Counted from the stretch's first letter, positions 16,286 to 25,167 are shown. The stretch: DNA of 31,547 nt from 66-474 sp051961995 (GCA_051961995.1 JBQCCR010000010.1:1-31547); one strand, 5' to 3'. Program-made: numbers and translations. The notes: a model not told the origin generated them from the sequence alone.

Positions 16286-17290
16286 TCACCGCTGCGAATG
16301 CGCCGCTTCGTACTCGCGCTGCATCGCCAGGTCGGGCTCGATCAGGTCCACGAACGCGCGCGCTTCCGGTGAAAGATGTTTGCCCTTGCGCATCACCACG
16401 CCATAACTGCGCTGCGGGAAATACGCGCGCATGTTGCGCACCACCAGCCGGCCCCGATCCGCATCGGTCAGGCAAATGCCGGTGACGATCGAAATGCCCA
16501 GCCCCATCTCGACATACTGCTTGATGATCTCCCAGCCGCCGACTTCGATGGCCACGGTGTACGGCACCTTGCGCTGCTGGAACACCAGATCCACCAGCCG
16601 ATACGTCGTCAATCGCTGCGGCGGCAGGATCAATCCGTACGGCGAGAGATCCTGCAACTGGATCGTCTCGCGCTCCGCCAGCGGATGCCCGACGGGAAGG
16701 ATCAGCATCGGATCGAACCGGCGGAACGGCTGATAGCTGATGTCGTGCGGCACATCCAGCATCGAGCCCACCGCGAAATCCGCCTGATCCGAGCGCAGCA
16801 ACGCGAGTCCGTCCTTGCCGGTCACGTTGGCCAGTTGCAGGCGCACTTCAGGGCGGCGTTCGCGATAGGCCGCGACCAGCGGCGGCAGCAGATACTGGAT
16901 GGTCGAGGTGCCCGCGGCGATGGTCAGCTCGCCCGCGCTCAACCCCGAGAGCGCGGAATGGAAGCGCGCATCCAGTGCGTCCAACCCTTCGATCAGCGGG
17001 CGGGCCTGCTCGAACAGCGTTTGGCCCGCGCGAGTCAGGGTGATGCGCTGACGGCGGCCCCGCTCGACCAGTTGCGCGCCGAGTTCCCGTTCCAGCGCCT
17101 GCAGCTGAAGACTCACCGAAGGCGGCGACAGGAACAGCGCTTCCGCCGCGCGCGCCAGCGTACCCAGCCGGGCGATGGTGACGAACGCGCGCAGTTGCCG
17201 GTAGCGGCTGCCCTTGTAATAGAAACGCGCCGTCTCGCCTTCGGGTGACGGGGCGCTTTTGCCTTTGCCGCTGGGTTGCCGGGAGGCCAT
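16286..17290 (-). CDS. LysR-family transcriptional regulator, divergent from aceB
   Basis: A 334-residue LysR regulator of the CysB-like type. The N-terminal winged helix (YRQLRAFVTIARLGTLARAAEALFLSPPSVSLQLQALERELGAQLVER) is preceded by ~28 extra residues; a periplasmic-binding-like effector domain follows (GELTIAAGTSTIQYLLPPLV, VGSMLDVPHDI, YVEMGLGISIVTG). It is transcribed away from aceB across a 121-bp AT-rich control region with two dyads, so it probably controls the glyoxylate shunt; that is inference from position. The ATG at 17290 is chosen because the longer reading frame would run through that control region. Confidence 0.92.
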   Translation of the reverse strand: MASRQPSGKGKSAPSPEGETARFYYKGSRYRQLRAFVTIARLGTLARAAEALFLSPPSVSLQLQALERELGAQLVERGRRQRITLTRAGQTLFEQARPLIEGLDALDARFHSALSGLSAGELTIAAGTSTIQYLLPPLVAAYRERRPEVRLQLANVTGKDGLALLRSDQADFAVGSMLDVPHDISYQPFRRFDPMLILPVGHPLAERETIQLQDLSPYGLILPPQRLTTYRLVDLVFQQRKVPYTVAIEVGGWEIIKQYVEMGLGISIVTGICLTDADRGRLVVRNMRAYFPQRSYGVVMRKGKHLSPEARAFVDLIEPDLAMQREYEAAHSQR

Positions 17291-17315
17291 GGTGGATACG
17301 CGGGTAAAGCTTACA

Positions 17316-17359
17316 TTGATTTTATCAAAGTTTCTGATTGACACGTTTGCTTTGTCAAT
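17316..17359. promoter_or_regulatory. Divergent LysR/aceB control region with two TTGA...TCAA dyads
   Basis: Two inverted repeats lie in an AT-rich stretch: TTGAT-TTT-ATCAA (17316-17328) and ATTGACA-N9-TGTCAAT (17337-17359). Both have TTGA/TCAA ends and are likely operator sites, possibly for the divergent LysR protein. The second contains TTGACA on both strands, so it may also overlap -35 elements. A weak -10 (TACCCT, 17375-17380) sits 17 bp after TTGTCA for aceB. No tested site is implied. Confidence 0.5.
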
Positions 17360-17411
17360 TCCTGACAATGAATCTACCCTCGAAGGCCACAAGCTCAGCG
17401 AGGAAACGGCC

Positions 17412-19094
17412 ATGGCGGTTGCAATGGACATGCTGCAAACCCGCGCGGGCGCTCAATTCCCGACGCTTCTCCATCCGACCCAGGCCGAAATCCTCCAACC
17501 CCGGGCATTGGCGCTGCTGGGCGACTTGCACCGCCGTTTCGAGTCGCGCCGGCAGGCGCTTCTGGCCGAACGCGCCGCCGCGCAGGCACGTTTCGACGCC
17601 GGCGAGTTGCCGGATTTTCGGCCCGACACGCTGGCCATCCGCACCGGCGAATGGGCGGTCGCGCCGATCCCGGCAGTACTCGCCGACCGTCGCGTCGAGA
17701 TCACCGGCCCGACCGAGCGCAAGACCGTGATCAACGCGCTGAACTCCGGCGCCAACGTGTTCATGGCTGACTTCGAGGATTCCACCACGCCCACCTGGGC
17801 CAATCTGCTCGAAGGCCAGCTCAACCTGCGCGATGCGGTCAACGGCGACATCGCGTATCAGGCGCCGAACGGCCGCGAGTACCGGCTGAACGCGCAGACC
17901 GCGATCCTGATGGTCCGCCCGCGCGGCTGGCACCTGCCCGAGCGCAACCTTGAAATTGATGGCGAGCCGGTTTCCGGAGCCTTGTTCGACTTCGCGCTGT
18001 TCGCCTTCCACAACGCGCCCGCGTTGCACGAACGCCGGCTCGGCCCGTTCTTCTATCTGCCGAAGTTGCAGAGCATGGAAGAAGCCGCGCTGTGGGATGC
18101 GGTGATGGAACACACCGAACGCGCGCTCAAGCTGCCGGTCGGCAGCTTCAAGGTCACGGTGTTGATCGAAACCCTGCCCGCGGCGTTCCAGATGGATGAA
18201 ATCCTGCACGCACTGCGCCGCCGCGTGGTCGGCCTCAACTGCGGGCGCTGGGATTACATTTTTTCCTACATCAAGACGCTGCGCGCGCATCGCGACCGCG
18301 TGCTGCCCGAACGCGGGCAGGTGCAGATGACCGTGTCGTTCCTGCGCCGCTATTCGCAGTGGTTGATCAAGACCTGCCATCGCCGCGGCGCGTTCGCGAT
18401 GGGCGGCATGGCCGCGCAGATCCCGATCCGCGATGACGCGGCGGCGAACGAAGTCGCACTCGACAAGGTGCGCGAGGACAAGCTGCGCGAAGTGCGCGAC
18501 GGCCATGATGGAACCTGGGTTGCGCACCCCGCGCTCGTCGCCGTGGCGCGCGAAGTGTTCGACGCGCACATGCCCACGCCCAATCAGTTGCACGTCGAGC
18601 GCAACGACGTGCACGTCACCCGCGACGCGTTGCTCGCGCCGTGCGGCGGCACCATCACCCGCGCGGGTTTCGACAACAACGTGGAAGTGTGCCTGCACTA
18701 TCTCGCCGCGTGGCTGGACGGCATGGGCTGCGTGCCGATCCATCACCTGATGGAAGCCGCCGCCACCGCGGAACTCGCACGCGCTCAGTTGTGGCAGTGG
18801 CTGCATCACGACGAAGCGCAGCCGCTGTGCTTCGACGACGGCACGCCGATCACCTTCGCCGCGTTCGATCGCGCACTCGCGGCGTTCGCGCATGAATTGC
18901 GCGGCAGTGAGCTGCCCGGGGCCGCGCGCGCGGACGAAGCCGCCGCGCTGATCGCCGAACTCACCCACGCGCCGCAGCTCGCCGAGTTCCTGACGCTGCA
19001 GGCGTACGAAAGAACTGTGAGCTCTTCCCTTCTCCCTTCGGGAGAGCAGCCATCCATGGCGAAGAGCTCCATGGTGGCGCGCAGCGCCGGATGA
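17412..19094 (+). CDS. aceB: Malate synthase A
   Basis: Malate synthase condenses glyoxylate with acetyl-CoA to malate, the second step of the glyoxylate shunt. The 560-residue protein is the A-type enzyme: TGPTERKTVINALNSGA, VFMADFEDSTTPTW, MVRPRGWHLPE, the VLIETLPAAFQMDEI segment with catalytic Glu, NCGRWDYIFSYIK and MGGMAAQIPIR. GAGG eight bases before ATG 17412 decides the start. Family members end shortly after FLTLxAYE; here ~25 extra residues (RTVSSSLLPSG and on) are encoded by a palindromic repeat that also supplies the TGA. Confidence 0.96.
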   Translation: MAVAMDMLQTRAGAQFPTLLHPTQAEILQPRALALLGDLHRRFESRRQALLAERAAAQARFDAGELPDFRPDTLAIRTGEWAVAPIPAVLADRRVEITGPTERKTVINALNSGANVFMADFEDSTTPTWANLLEGQLNLRDAVNGDIAYQAPNGREYRLNAQTAILMVRPRGWHLPERNLEIDGEPVSGALFDFALFAFHNAPALHERRLGPFFYLPKLQSMEEAALWDAVMEHTERALKLPVGSFKVTVLIETLPAAFQMDEILHALRRRVVGLNCGRWDYIFSYIKTLRAHRDRVLPERGQVQMTVSFLRRYSQWLIKTCHRRGAFAMGGMAAQIPIRDDAAANEVALDKVREDKLREVRDGHDGTWVAHPALVAVAREVFDAHMPTPNQLHVERNDVHVTRDALLAPCGGTITRAGFDNNVEVCLHYLAAWLDGMGCVPIHHLMEAAATAELARAQLWQWLHHDEAQPLCFDDGTPITFAAFDRALAAFAHELRGSELPGAARADEAAALIAELTHAPQLAEFLTLQAYERTVSSSLLPSGEQPSMAKSSMVARSAG

Positions 19095-19177
19095 GGGTTC
19101 GGCTCTTGCGCGAGGTTGGACGGAAGTGATCCCACCGAACCCTCACCCCAACCCCTCTCCCGAAGGAAGAGGGGCTC
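19019..19177. repeat. 159-bp nested palindromic repeat spanning the aceB end and the aceB-aceA gap
   Basis: The outer arms are GAGCTCTTCCCTTCTCCC plus TTCGGGAGAG (19019-19046) and CTCTCCCGAAGGAAGAGGGG plus CTC (19155-19177). The inner arms are a perfect 11-bp pair, TGAGGGTTCGG (19092-19102) and CCGAACCCTCA (19135-19145). The aceB stop TGA is the first three bases of the inner left arm. The element ends 17 bp before the aceA ATG, leaving the aceA GGAG site just outside. Confidence 0.75.
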
Positions 19178-19194
19178 AAAAGCGGAGTTTCGCA

Positions 19195-20493
<1,299 letters not shown>

Positions 20494-20520
20494 CGGCGCA
20501 GACCAGGTGCCCGCAACAAA

Positions 20521-20590
20521 TGTTTTGGCGCCACCCCGGCGACGGAGCTCTTGGCCATGGACGGCCGCCGGCCCAGTGACTTTCAGCACC
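20521..20590. repeat. Family A/D repeat between aceA and the GGDEF gene
   Basis: Contains GCTCTTGGCCATGGACGGCC (from 20547), the reverse complement of a motif also found at 19046-19067 and 28621-28644, followed by CCAGTGACTTT (20573-20583), identical to the copies at 2553 and 14948. The rest of the 240-bp gap includes an AT-rich patch (TAATAT at 20685, TACTAT at 20696) that may hold the GGDEF gene promoter, but no convincing -35 was found. Confidence 0.6.
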
Positions 20591-20733
20591 CGGCCACGAT
20601 CCGGCGGCAGACCCAGTTCCACGCCACGTGCGGTGGCGCCCAGGCGCGCCCCTACCGGCATCACACTTCCGCCCGCACAAGCCCTAATATTGCGGTACTA
20701 TCCGGTGTGCTTTGCCTCAAGGGGGAGGCAGCG

Positions 20734-21756
20734 GTGTCCGCTCAAACCCAGGCAGTTCTCGAAACCCCGGTTCCGCAGGCGTCTTCGCGCATTACGCGGT
20801 TGCCGCGGCAATTGTCCGACCAGGAATTCTCGCTGCTCGCCTCCTGTGGCGAGCGCCGCGAACTCCAGCCGGGCCAGACCGTGTTCAAGCGCGGCGAATT
20901 CGGCCGCGCGATGTTCGTGATCGATTCCGGCCGCGTGTTGCTGGAATTCGCCGGCGACCTGCCCGACAAACTGATCGGTCCACGCGAATACTTCGGCGAA
21001 CTGGCGCTGTTCATCGGCAATCACGCGCGCTCCGGCGGTGCGATGGCCGCCGAACCCTGCACGCTCTACGTGATCGAACAGGCCGCCTTCGACGAACTGC
21101 TCTCGCGCGCACCGGATACCGTGGCGATGTTCATGCGCCGCTCGTTTGCGTACCTCGTCGCGAGCGAGCAGCAGTTGATCGCCAACTACAAGCGCCGCAA
21201 CGAAGACCTGATCCAGACCCTGGATTCGCTGCGCCAGACCCAGGATCAATTGCACCTGGCGCGCCGCCAGATCTGCACCGACGACCTCACCGGCCTGTGC
21301 AACCGCCGTGGCCTGTACCGCTATCTGGAAAGCATGGGCGAGATGCGCGACCACCAGCGCATGCTCGGCCTGCTGCTGGTGGACCTGGACCACTTCAAGC
21401 TGATCAACGATCGCGCCGGGCACCTGATCGGCGACGAGGTGCTGTGCGCGGTGGCCGCCGAAGTGCAGGACGCCGCCGCCGCAACCGATCTGCCGTGCCG
21501 CCTTGGCGGCGACGAATTCGCCCTGCTCACCCAGGTGCACGACCAGCGCGAGCTCAACGATCGCGCGCTGCGCATCGCCGAAGGCGTGCGCCAGTTGCGT
21601 TTCCGCGGCACGCCGCCGGACCTGTGCGTGTCGGTGAGCGTGGGCGGTTCGCTGTGCCGCGACGAAGCCGGCTGGGCCGTGTGGTACAGCGAAGCCGATT
21701 GCGCGCTCTACCACGTCAAGGGTTCCGGCGGCGACGGCGCGCATGTGTTGATGTGA
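20734..21756 (+). CDS. cNMP-binding-like/GGDEF diguanylate cyclase
   Basis: A 340-residue two-domain protein. Residues ~30-150 form a cyclic-nucleotide-binding (CRP-like) beta roll (LQPGQTVFKRGEFGRAMFVI, YFGELALFIGNHARS, LYVIEQAAFDEL); a coiled-coil linker (LRQTQDQLHLARRQ) leads into a GGDEF domain with DDLTGLCNRRGL, DLDHFKLIND and an intact GGDEF near residue 258. It should make cyclic di-GMP from GTP. The Arg of an RxxD inhibitory site is absent, so product inhibition by that route is not expected. No HTH is seen. The GTG start at 20734 follows GGGGGAGG. Confidence 0.9.
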   Translation: MSAQTQAVLETPVPQASSRITRLPRQLSDQEFSLLASCGERRELQPGQTVFKRGEFGRAMFVIDSGRVLLEFAGDLPDKLIGPREYFGELALFIGNHARSGGAMAAEPCTLYVIEQAAFDELLSRAPDTVAMFMRRSFAYLVASEQQLIANYKRRNEDLIQTLDSLRQTQDQLHLARRQICTDDLTGLCNRRGLYRYLESMGEMRDHQRMLGLLLVDLDHFKLINDRAGHLIGDEVLCAVAAEVQDAAAATDLPCRLGGDEFALLTQVHDQRELNDRALRIAEGVRQLRFRGTPPDLCVSVSVGGSLCRDEAGWAVWYSEADCALYHVKGSGGDGAHVLM

Positions 21757-21770
21757 AACGATCAAAGGCA

Positions 21771-21980
21771 GGAGCCTGCGTGCAGGCCGACCAGCGAGCT
21801 CTCGACCACGGAAGGCGGCGAACTCCAAACAACAGGAGCCTGGTTGCAGGCGACCACTTCTCTCGTCACCCGGTGCGTGCGCCGGGCCCGGTGACTTCAA
21901 TCAGAATCAGTCGAAGAACTCAAAGACGCCGGATTCCGGCCCGTCGATATGCTCAGGGCATGCTCGTGCCGGAATGACGT
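21771..21980. repeat. Tandem REP-like units plus a family A-like repeat upstream of the cyclase gene
   Basis: The 250-bp gap holds CAGGAGCCTGCGTGCAGGCC (21771), a diverged second unit CAGGAGCCTGGTTGCAGGCG (21831), then CGTCACCCGGTGCG near 21862 and GCCGGAATGACG near 21966, which look like the two ends of a family A element. The leader of the cyclase gene is therefore almost wholly repeat-derived. Confidence 0.6.
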
Positions 21981-22007
21981 ACAAACTCGCGTGACTGGAA
22001 CAGGGCC

Positions 22008-24557
22008 ATGAACGCTGAAATCCTCAATATCGAATCGCGTCGCGCCGGCGATCGCGCCGAACCGCAACTGCGCACGCTGGTGGTGTGCGACATCGCCGAT
22101 TCCACCGCGCTGGTCGAGCGCATGGGCGACCAGAGCGCGGCCAACATCATCCGCAAGCACGATCGCCTCGCGCGCGCGCTGGTGGAGCAGCACCGTGGCC
22201 GCGAGATCGACAAGACCGATGGTTTTCTTCTCCTCTTCGATCGCCCGATCCAGGCGGTCGCCTTCGCGCTGGATTACCAGCGCGGCCTGAAACACCTTTC
22301 CGCCGCCGAAGGCGTAATCCTGCGCGCACGCGTGGGCATCCACATGGGCGATGTGGTGATCTGGGAAAACGCGCCGGAAGACGTCGCGCGCGGCGCCAAG
22401 CCGATCGAGGTGGAAGGCCTGGTGAAACCCGTGGCCGCGCGTCTTGCGCAACTGGCTCGGCCGCAGCAGACCCTGATGTCCATCGCCGCGGCCGGCATCG
22501 CGCGCCGCGCGCAAAGTGAACTCGCCCGCGACCTCGCCGCGCGCGTGCACTGGAAGGAACACGGCCGCTACCGTTTCAAGGGCCTGCCCGAGCCGCTGGA
22601 GGTGTTCGAAGTCGGCGAGGACAAGATCGCGCCGCTGCACGCGCCGGTTTCCGGCCGCACCGCCAGGAAGATCCTGCCGTGGTGGCGACGGCCGCTCACG
22701 CTGGCGGCGGAAGCGGCGATGCTGGCGATCGGCATCGGCTTCGGCGTCTGGTTCCTGCTGCAAAGCCCACCGACGCTGGCGTTCGGTCAACGCGACTGGG
22801 TGGTGGTGGGCGACCTGCACAACCTCACCGGTGACCCCCGCTTCGACCAGTCGCTGGATACCGCGCTGCACATCAGCCTGGAACAGTCGCAGTACGTCAA
22901 CGTGCTGCCGGAACTGTCAGTGCAGCAGACGCTGCAGCGCATGGAGCGCGATCCGGACAAGACCAAGGTGACCCGTGTGATCGGTTCGGAAATCGCGCTG
23001 CGCGACGGCGCGCGCGCGCTGATCCTGCCCACGCTGGCCGAGGTCGGCGGGCGCGTGCGCGTGACCGCGGAAGTGGTGGACCCGAACACGCAGACGACGG
23101 TGTATTCGGTTTCTGCCGACGGCACCGGCGCGCAATCCGTGCTGCCCTCGCTGGACAGCGTCAGCAAACAGTTGCGCGGCAAGCTCGGCGAAGCGCTGGC
23201 GATGGTCAGCAAGGAATCGCAGCCGCTGGCACAAGTCGCAACCTCAAATCTCGATGCACTGAGAGCTTATTCGCTTGGTCAGAACGCTTACGATAAACAA
23301 GACTTCAACAGCGCTTCCGAATATTTCACACAGGCGATTCACATAGATCCACATTTCGCCCTGGCTCATATTGAGCTCGCGAAAATATTCAATGGTGAAG
23401 ACCAACCCGCGAACGCGATGCGGGAAATTCGCGCGGCACAGGCAGATCGTGCACGCCTGACAGCACGCGATGCTCTTTACATCGATGCTATGGGCGCGAG
23501 CTACGTCGCGCCGAAGAAGTCGCTAGAAAAATGGAAGCTACTTGCATCAATTTATCCAGATTTCTTTTCCGGTTTGAATGCGTACGCTTATTTCCTTTGG
23601 CAGTATGCCAATCGTTTCGAGGACGCAATTCCACCTCTGAAGCTATCCCAATCCGGCAAAAACCCTCGTCGTGCTACTAGCGAATACTTGCTGGGCGCGA
23701 TGTACGTAGAGTCTGGAAAATACGAAAATGCGTTGCGCGCATTCAAGGGTGCGGTCAATGACGGCACGCATTATCAGAACGCCTACTACGCGAGCGCGTA
23801 CGCAGCACAACGCAAGTTCCAGGATGCAGCCAAAGTACTGAAACAGGGCAAGCTTTCGGGTACGAGCAGTTTCGATATCAGCGTAGCGAGCACACGTATT
23901 GCGATGGCGCTGGATCAAGGAGATGCGCAGGAAGCCAATGCGATACTCAAGTCCACCCAGGCGCAAGCTGCGTCGCTCGGCCCGCGCTTTGTGGGCCGTT
24001 ATGAGGGTATGGGTCTGAGCATGCACGCGCTGGACGGAACGCCCGCCAAGTCACAGCTTGCGGCGCTCACCGATTACATCGGCAACGAACAAAAGGCGCT
24101 CGCGAACGCCGACTTTGGCGATCGCGGCGAACTCAAATTCCAGATCGTGCTGGTCGCCTATCTGGCCGCCCGCGCCGGCGACGTGAAACTCGCCAGGGAC
24201 GCACTCGCCGCTGCCGGCGCGCTCTCGGAGGCGGATACGCCGGTGCTGGATAACTTGCGCCAAGTGGCGCAAGCCGAAATCGCGCGCGCATCGGGGAACG
24301 CGCAACAGGCGATTTCGATTTTGAGACCGCTGCTCGATGGCAGCGAACTTTACATCACCCATGTCGCACTCATGGATGCTGATAACGACGCGAACGACCA
24401 GAGCGGCGCAATGAATCAAGCGCGTTGGCTATCGGCGCACCGCGGGCAGGCCTACATGGAATGCAATGTCGAACAGATGCTGACGCCGTTCAACGTCGCG
24501 GCAGCCAATATTGCTGCCCGACGGCTGGCGCCGGCAGCGGGCGCGGCGCACAAATAG
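22008..24557 (+). CDS. Peptide-modification-system cyclase: nucleotidyl-cyclase-like domain, TM helix, TolB-like domain and TPRs
   Basis: This 849-residue protein matches, from memory, the family annotated as putative peptide modification system cyclase. Residues ~20-210 are a class III nucleotidyl cyclase domain: CDIADSTAL with the first metal Asp, EIDKTDGFLLLF with the second, RVGIHMGDVV, and VKPVAARLAQL. In the last motif the Asn normally found before AARL is Pro, and the KT-DG motif is shorter than usual, so activity is uncertain. A TM helix follows at ~229-252, then a TolB/FlgO-like domain (DWVVVGDLHNLTGDPRFDQSL) and TPR-type repeats from ~410 to the end, predicted periplasmic. Bases ~23230-24050 are clearly AT-richer than the rest. 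It lies beside the precursor and dehydrogenase genes. Confidence 0.85.
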   Translation: MNAEILNIESRRAGDRAEPQLRTLVVCDIADSTALVERMGDQSAANIIRKHDRLARALVEQHRGREIDKTDGFLLLFDRPIQAVAFALDYQRGLKHLSAAEGVILRARVGIHMGDVVIWENAPEDVARGAKPIEVEGLVKPVAARLAQLARPQQTLMSIAAAGIARRAQSELARDLAARVHWKEHGRYRFKGLPEPLEVFEVGEDKIAPLHAPVSGRTARKILPWWRRPLTLAAEAAMLAIGIGFGVWFLLQSPPTLAFGQRDWVVVGDLHNLTGDPRFDQSLDTALHISLEQSQYVNVLPELSVQQTLQRMERDPDKTKVTRVIGSEIALRDGARALILPTLAEVGGRVRVTAEVVDPNTQTTVYSVSADGTGAQSVLPSLDSVSKQLRGKLGEALAMVSKESQPLAQVATSNLDALRAYSLGQNAYDKQDFNSASEYFTQAIHIDPHFALAHIELAKIFNGEDQPANAMREIRAAQADRARLTARDALYIDAMGASYVAPKKSLEKWKLLASIYPDFFSGLNAYAYFLWQYANRFEDAIPPLKLSQSGKNPRRATSEYLLGAMYVESGKYENALRAFKGAVNDGTHYQNAYYASAYAAQRKFQDAAKVLKQGKLSGTSSFDISVASTRIAMALDQGDAQEANAILKSTQAQAASLGPRFVGRYEGMGLSMHALDGTPAKSQLAALTDYIGNEQKALANADFGDRGELKFQIVLVAYLAARAGDVKLARDALAAAGALSEADTPVLDNLRQVAQAEIARASGNAQQAISILRPLLDGSELYITHVALMDADNDANDQSGAMNQARWLSAHRGQAYMECNVEQMLTPFNVAAANIAARRLAPAAGAAHK

Positions 24558-24580
24558 GCAACGAACGACGGATACGAGGC

Positions 24581-24655
24581 TGGGCTGTAAGCCCAAGCCC
24601 TCCATTACAGTTTGTCAGCTCGACTTGTCAAACACGTTGAGGCGTTTCGTCGCCT
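24581..24655. terminator. Hairpins in the convergent gap between cyclase and precursor genes
   Basis: TGGGCT-GTA-AGCCCA (24581-24595) forms a 6-bp hairpin 24 bp after the cyclase stop, and AGGCG-N6-CGCCT (24640-24655) forms one just after the precursor stop on the other strand. Neither has a proper T tract. They are plausible transcript ends for the two convergent genes, but weak. Confidence 0.35.
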
Positions 24656-24658
24656 GCT

Positions 24659-24943
24659 CTAAGCACCGAAATCCAATCCCACTGTCGGAATGTTCATCGC
24701 AAGACTAGCGTCAGCCGCAGCGTTGGCGAGCTGCTTGTGCCCTTCGGCGAGATGGCTCTTGTCGGCCAGGGTGGTCGGCGCGAGGCAGGTCGCTTTCAGG
24801 TTAACGATCGTCTCGTGAGGCACGCCGATTTCCGCCAACGCAGCGGCGGGCTTCTGCTCGAAGCGGCTGCGGAAGTCGTCGTCGGTGGAAAGTTTGTGCA
24901 GCAGGGCGAGCGAATGCTCGCGCGAAAGCGTCGAATCGGCCAT
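24659..24943 (-). CDS. NHLP-type RiPP precursor peptide (putative modified peptide)
   Basis: A 94-residue peptide. Its N-terminal two thirds (LALLHKLSTDDDFRSRFEQ then KPAAALAEIGVPHE) match the pattern of nitrile-hydratase-alpha-like leader peptides: F-x-x-R/L-x-x-x-P-x-x-A-L-x-E-x-G. The rest (TCLAPTTLADKSHLAEGHKQ, then a tail NIPTVGLDFGA) is the probable core region and has a single Cys. The start at 24943 follows AGGGGGGAACCACC; 20 codons of in-frame upstream sequence overlap the promoter and are rejected. It is transcribed opposite to its partner enzymes, from a sigma-54-type promoter. The leader likely recruits the modifying enzymes. The mature product is unknown. Confidence 0.8.
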   Translation of the reverse strand: MADSTLSREHSLALLHKLSTDDDFRSRFEQKPAAALAEIGVPHETIVNLKATCLAPTTLADKSHLAEGHKQLANAAADASLAMNIPTVGLDFGA

Positions 24944-24978
24944 GGTGGTTCCCCCCTGGTGGACTGGCGAGGGCATTA

Positions 24979-24994
24979 TGCAATTGCCCTGCCA
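24979..24994 (-). promoter_or_regulatory. Sigma-54-type (-24/-12) promoter for the precursor gene
   Basis: On the minus strand the sequence TGGCAGGGCAATTGCA fits the RpoN consensus TGGCACG-N4-TTGCW with one change, and the GG and GC dinucleotides have the exact required spacing. Transcription would start near 24968, giving a ~25-base leader with the AGGGGGG site before ATG 24943. An overlapping CATAAT (24975-24980) could serve a sigma-70 promoter but lacks a -35. Confidence 0.6.
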
Positions 24995-24999
24995 GAGTT

Positions 25000-25026
25000 T
25001 CACGATTCCTTCATCTGGAATCGTGA
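25000..25026. promoter_or_regulatory. Perfect 10-bp dyad in the divergent RiPP control region
   Basis: TCACGATTCC (25000-25009) and GGAATCGTGA (25017-25026) are separated by 7 bases. It lies immediately upstream of the -24 element of the precursor promoter and 142 bp before the dehydrogenase start. With no T tract on either side it reads as an operator or activator site, not a terminator. Confidence 0.55.
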
Positions 25027-25167
25027 GGGGCTGCCCCCCAGCGCTTGGACTGGGCTTGCCGGCCCAATCTGCCGCGCTGGAGCGCCCTTATCACCGATTT
25101 ATCGAGTGACGTCGGCTGAGCCGGCGGGATTCGCTAATCTCTCCGATTTGACCTTCGGGAAGCAGGC

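Noticed and set aside
24975..24980. CATAAT as a sigma-70 -10 element for the precursor gene
   Set aside because: No acceptable -35 hexamer 16-18 bases upstream; the overlapping sigma-54 match is better.
24944..25003. Twenty-residue N-terminal extension of the RiPP precursor
   Set aside because: It would place the sigma-54-type promoter and the ribosome binding site inside the coding region; MADSTLSREH fits leader starts better.
25000..25026. The 10-bp dyad as a rho-independent terminator
   Set aside because: It lies between two divergent starts and has no T tract on either strand.
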